DNA of 64,000 nucleotides. Origin: Niallia circulans (lineage in GTDB: Bacteria; Bacillota; Bacilli; Bacillales; Cytobacillaceae). Where the stretch lies: positions 1,054,001 to 1,118,000 of the forward strand of contig NZ_CP026031.1 in NCBI RefSeq assembly GCF_003726095.1, in the 5' to 3' direction. A model generated the notes under the pieces. It did no database searches. It saw nothing but the letters and a program-made list of their open reading frames with translations, and was not told the DNA's origin. Shown piece after piece: positions 62,248-64,000 of the stretch (position 1 is the stretch's first letter; the number at the start of each line of letters is the position of its first letter). A program made the translations under genes and the position numbers.

Positions 62248-62709
62248 ATGACAGTGTCATTAGAGTTTAGGTTAGCGACATTACAAGATTTAGATCAAAT
62301 TGTAGCTATGCTTGCTGATGATATGTTAGGTAGTAAGCGAGAGCGCTATGAACAGCCGCTTCCTGCCAGTTACCTGCAAGCGTTTCAAGCTATTGCAGAA
62401 GATCCCAATAATGAATTAGTGGTAGCTTGCTTTGGAAATGAAGTAGTTGGTGTTCAACAAATTACTTTTTCTCCATATATTACCCATCAAGGAGGATGGC
62501 GAGCGACTATTGAAGGGGTAAGAACTGTTTCTTCTGTAAGAGGAAAAGGGGTAGGTACTCAACTAATTAACTGGGCAATCGAGCGTGCTAAAGAAAGAGG
62601 CTGTCATTTGATTCAGCTTACGACTGACAAACAAAGACCAGATGCCATGCGTTTTTATGAACGATTAGGCTTTCAAGCAACACATGAAGGGCTGAAAATG
62701 AAACTATAG
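62248..62709 (+). CDS. GNAT family N-acetyltransferase
   Basis: 153 residues. LEFRLATLQDLDQIVAMLADDMLG at the start; motif A ATIEGVRTVSSVRGKGVGTQLINWAI (about 90-115), with the loop RGKGVG; end DAMRFYERLGFQATHEG. AAAGGAGGAATTAAAA precedes the ATG. It matches a common Bacillus acetyltransferase of unknown substrate. Confidence 0.88.
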   Translation: MTVSLEFRLATLQDLDQIVAMLADDMLGSKRERYEQPLPASYLQAFQAIAEDPNNELVVACFGNEVVGVQQITFSPYITHQGGWRATIEGVRTVSSVRGKGVGTQLINWAIERAKERGCHLIQLTTDKQRPDAMRFYERLGFQATHEGLKMKL

Positions 62710-62824
62710 CAAGGAGGGTGGAGAGATAAAGTGGTTCGGCTGTTATCAATAGAGAAGCATTAAATCTGTAGGAGAATGTATATAGTTGATGAACATTCCA
62801 TTTAAAAGATAAGGAGGAGAGACG

Positions 62825-63592
62825 ATGTTTGAAATCTTGAATGTAAATGCTGAAAACGTGGATGAATACGGATTTTTTTGTATGAGAAGCAAACCGAAAT
62901 CAAAAGGGTATCAAAATAAACTAGCGTGGATGAAGAAACGGTTTAAAGAAGGGTTAAAAGTAAAAATCCTTTTAGAAGACGGTAAACAAAGAGGTTTTAT
63001 TGAGTATATTCCCAGTGAATTTACATGGCGAGCGATAAATGCCAAGAAATATATGGTGATTCACTGCTTCTGGATCGTTGGCAAGAGCAAAGGAAAAGGT
63101 TATGGGAGCAAGCTTTTAGAGGAATGTATAAAGGATGCGAGAGAATTACATTTGGATGGTGTTGCAATAGTCACCAGTAAGAAAAGCTGGTTACCAGACA
63201 AAACTCTCTTTGAAAAAAAGGGTTTTAATCAAGTGGATAAAAGAGGGGATTTTGAATTAATGGCTTATGCTTTTCAAAATGATCGGAAACCTAGCTTTAT
63301 CGATTGGTCGCTGATAGCAAACGAATATGATAATGGGATTACGGTGTTCAAGTCAGACCAATGTCCGTTCACGCAAGATGCTGTTGATAATTTGCAAGCT
63401 GCAGCAGATGAGCATGGCTTAAAAGTAACTGTCCTTGAAATGAACGATAATGAAATGGTACAACATCTGTCTCCGACACCTTTTGGCGTATTTACTGTTA
63501 TATATAATGGGGAAATCATAACTTATCATCCAGAAACAAAGAATAAATTTCTACAATTAATAGAAAGACAGGATTTGAAAATGAGTAAGTAA
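62825..63592 (+). CDS. YoaP-like acetyltransferase with C-terminal thioredoxin-like domain
   Basis: 255 residues in two domains. Residues 1-155 are a GNAT fold with HCFWIVGKSKGKGYGSKLLEE (about 80-100, acetyl-CoA loop). Residues about 175-250 form a thioredoxin/glutaredoxin-like C-terminal domain with FKSDQCPFTQDAVDNL (one cysteine, CPFT) and TPFGVFTVIYNGEIITYHPET. This GNAT plus YoaP domain fusion is known from B. subtilis YoaP. AAGGAGGAGAGACG precedes the ATG. Substrate unknown. Confidence 0.87.
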   Translation: MFEILNVNAENVDEYGFFCMRSKPKSKGYQNKLAWMKKRFKEGLKVKILLEDGKQRGFIEYIPSEFTWRAINAKKYMVIHCFWIVGKSKGKGYGSKLLEECIKDARELHLDGVAIVTSKKSWLPDKTLFEKKGFNQVDKRGDFELMAYAFQNDRKPSFIDWSLIANEYDNGITVFKSDQCPFTQDAVDNLQAAADEHGLKVTVLEMNDNEMVQHLSPTPFGVFTVIYNGEIITYHPETKNKFLQLIERQDLKMSK

Positions 63593-63707
63593 ACATGAGC
63601 GAAATGAAATAAAGAGCAATCTTCAAATGGATTCTAAAAGTAGAGCAAAGTCTAGAAGACAATGCTCCATATACTTTTTCCCTAAATAGTAAATTTAGTA
63701 ATAAGAA

Positions 63708-64000
63708 TTATTCCTTATTATTTGCTAAAGTCTGCCTGTTATCAGCTAAAGGAGGTTGCTCTAGCCATCCATACTTTATTAATAACTCACATCCATCTTC
63801 AGCGTATAAACCTACTTCAGCCATGAATTTTGTATATTCTGCCGCAATATCTCTTCTTTGAGAAACAGATAAGCCAGCACCATAATAGCCAACTGCAGAA
63901 GAAACCAATGTAACGATATGGTATAACATTAATTTATCAGAAAAAGGAGAAACGGTGGAATTTGTTACCTCCGACACCCATGTTTTTGGAGAAGATAAGT
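63708..64000 (-). CDS. DUF3231 family protein, partial (C-terminal part)
   Basis: The frame comes in from the right edge on the minus strand (a GTG at 63977 is internal, not a start) and stops at 63708. EVTNSTVSPFSDKLMLYHIVTLVSSAVGYYGAGLSVSQRRDIAAEYTKFMAEVGLYAEDGCELLIKYGWLEQPP is the second DUF3231 four-helix, ferritin-like unit with its typical ending. DUF3231 proteins are related to coat protein CotF and are probably spore-associated. About 200 residues are missing outside the window. Confidence 0.85.
   Translation of the reverse strand, partial: LSSPKTWVSEVTNSTVSPFSDKLMLYHIVTLVSSAVGYYGAGLSVSQRRDIAAEYTKFMAEVGLYAEDGCELLIKYGWLEQPPLADNRQTLANNKE

Noticed and set aside
63718..63752. Two repeat-like cores (ATTTGCTAA and ATCAGCTAA) 21 bases apart near the right edge
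   Set aside because: They resemble the 41-bp repeat family in core and spacing, but they encode the ordinary C-terminal tail of the DUF3231 protein, so coincidence is more likely.

Overview
The window is AT-rich, gene-dense chromosomal DNA of a spore-forming, low-GC Gram-positive bacterium. Strong AGGAGG-type ribosome binding sites, frequent TTG and GTG starts, a spoIIP-type gene, Bacillus-type regulators (AcoR, a YtrA-type GntR, a TetR with YkkCD-type exporters), an Amj-type flippase, a DUF3231 gene and many small membrane proteins all point to Bacillaceae (Bacillus sensu lato, for example the Niallia or Cytobacillus group). Genus cannot be fixed by eye. I see no rRNA, tRNA, CRISPR array, insertion sequence or prophage.

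Layout. 1-5.2 kb: small hypotheticals, GNAT acetyltransferases and a SAM methyltransferase. 5.8-7.7 kb: GntR/ABC-transporter operon with its own operator. 8.1-15.2 kb: acetoin dehydrogenase locus acoR-acoABCL, with a catabolite (cre) site and palindromes before acoA; acoR is frameshifted and lacks the sigma-54 contact loop. 15.4-21.5 kb: small metabolic genes, a DUF2975/XRE pair, a stand-alone undecaprenyl diphosphate synthase and a methyltransferase. 21.6-27.3 kb: an inorganic-carbon/cation operon (mpsA/dabB, mpsB/dabA, a carbonic-anhydrase-like protein without zinc ligands, mpsC) behind a structured leader that ends in a terminator. 27.4-33.9 kb: XRE/membrane pair with a clear operator, DUF6241 and DUF1835 genes, HIT hydrolase, and a TetR-controlled YkkCD-type exporter pair. 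34-45.5 kb: accessory and decaying region with a 41-bp repeat array, gene remnants, a LysR/SDR divergent pair, DinB, cytidine deaminase and others. 45.8-50 kb: GNAT, a sensor kinase split by a frameshift, a DUF6176 pseudogene and a SpoIIP-type hydrolase. 50-57 kb: lipoprotein protease, HAD phosphatases, membrane proteins and a frameshifted alpha/beta hydrolase. 57-64 kb: a MurJ/SpoVB-type flippase, a second and larger 41-bp repeat array (38 cores in perfect register), DUF2332, Amj, two GNAT proteins and a DUF3231 gene running off the end.

Three points stand out. First, two arrays 24 kb apart share the core TTTGGCTGATAA, inverted relative to each other and spaced every 20/21 bp (two DNA turns). 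Second, the mps/dab operon carries a zinc-less beta-carbonic-anhydrase homologue and a possible attenuator. Third, at least six genes are broken by a single-base change in or next to a homopolymer (acoR, dabA, a sensor kinase, an alpha/beta hydrolase, a small membrane protein, a DUF3888 gene). That pattern suggests sequencing error rather than biology, at least in part. All family calls come from reading motifs; no database search was run.
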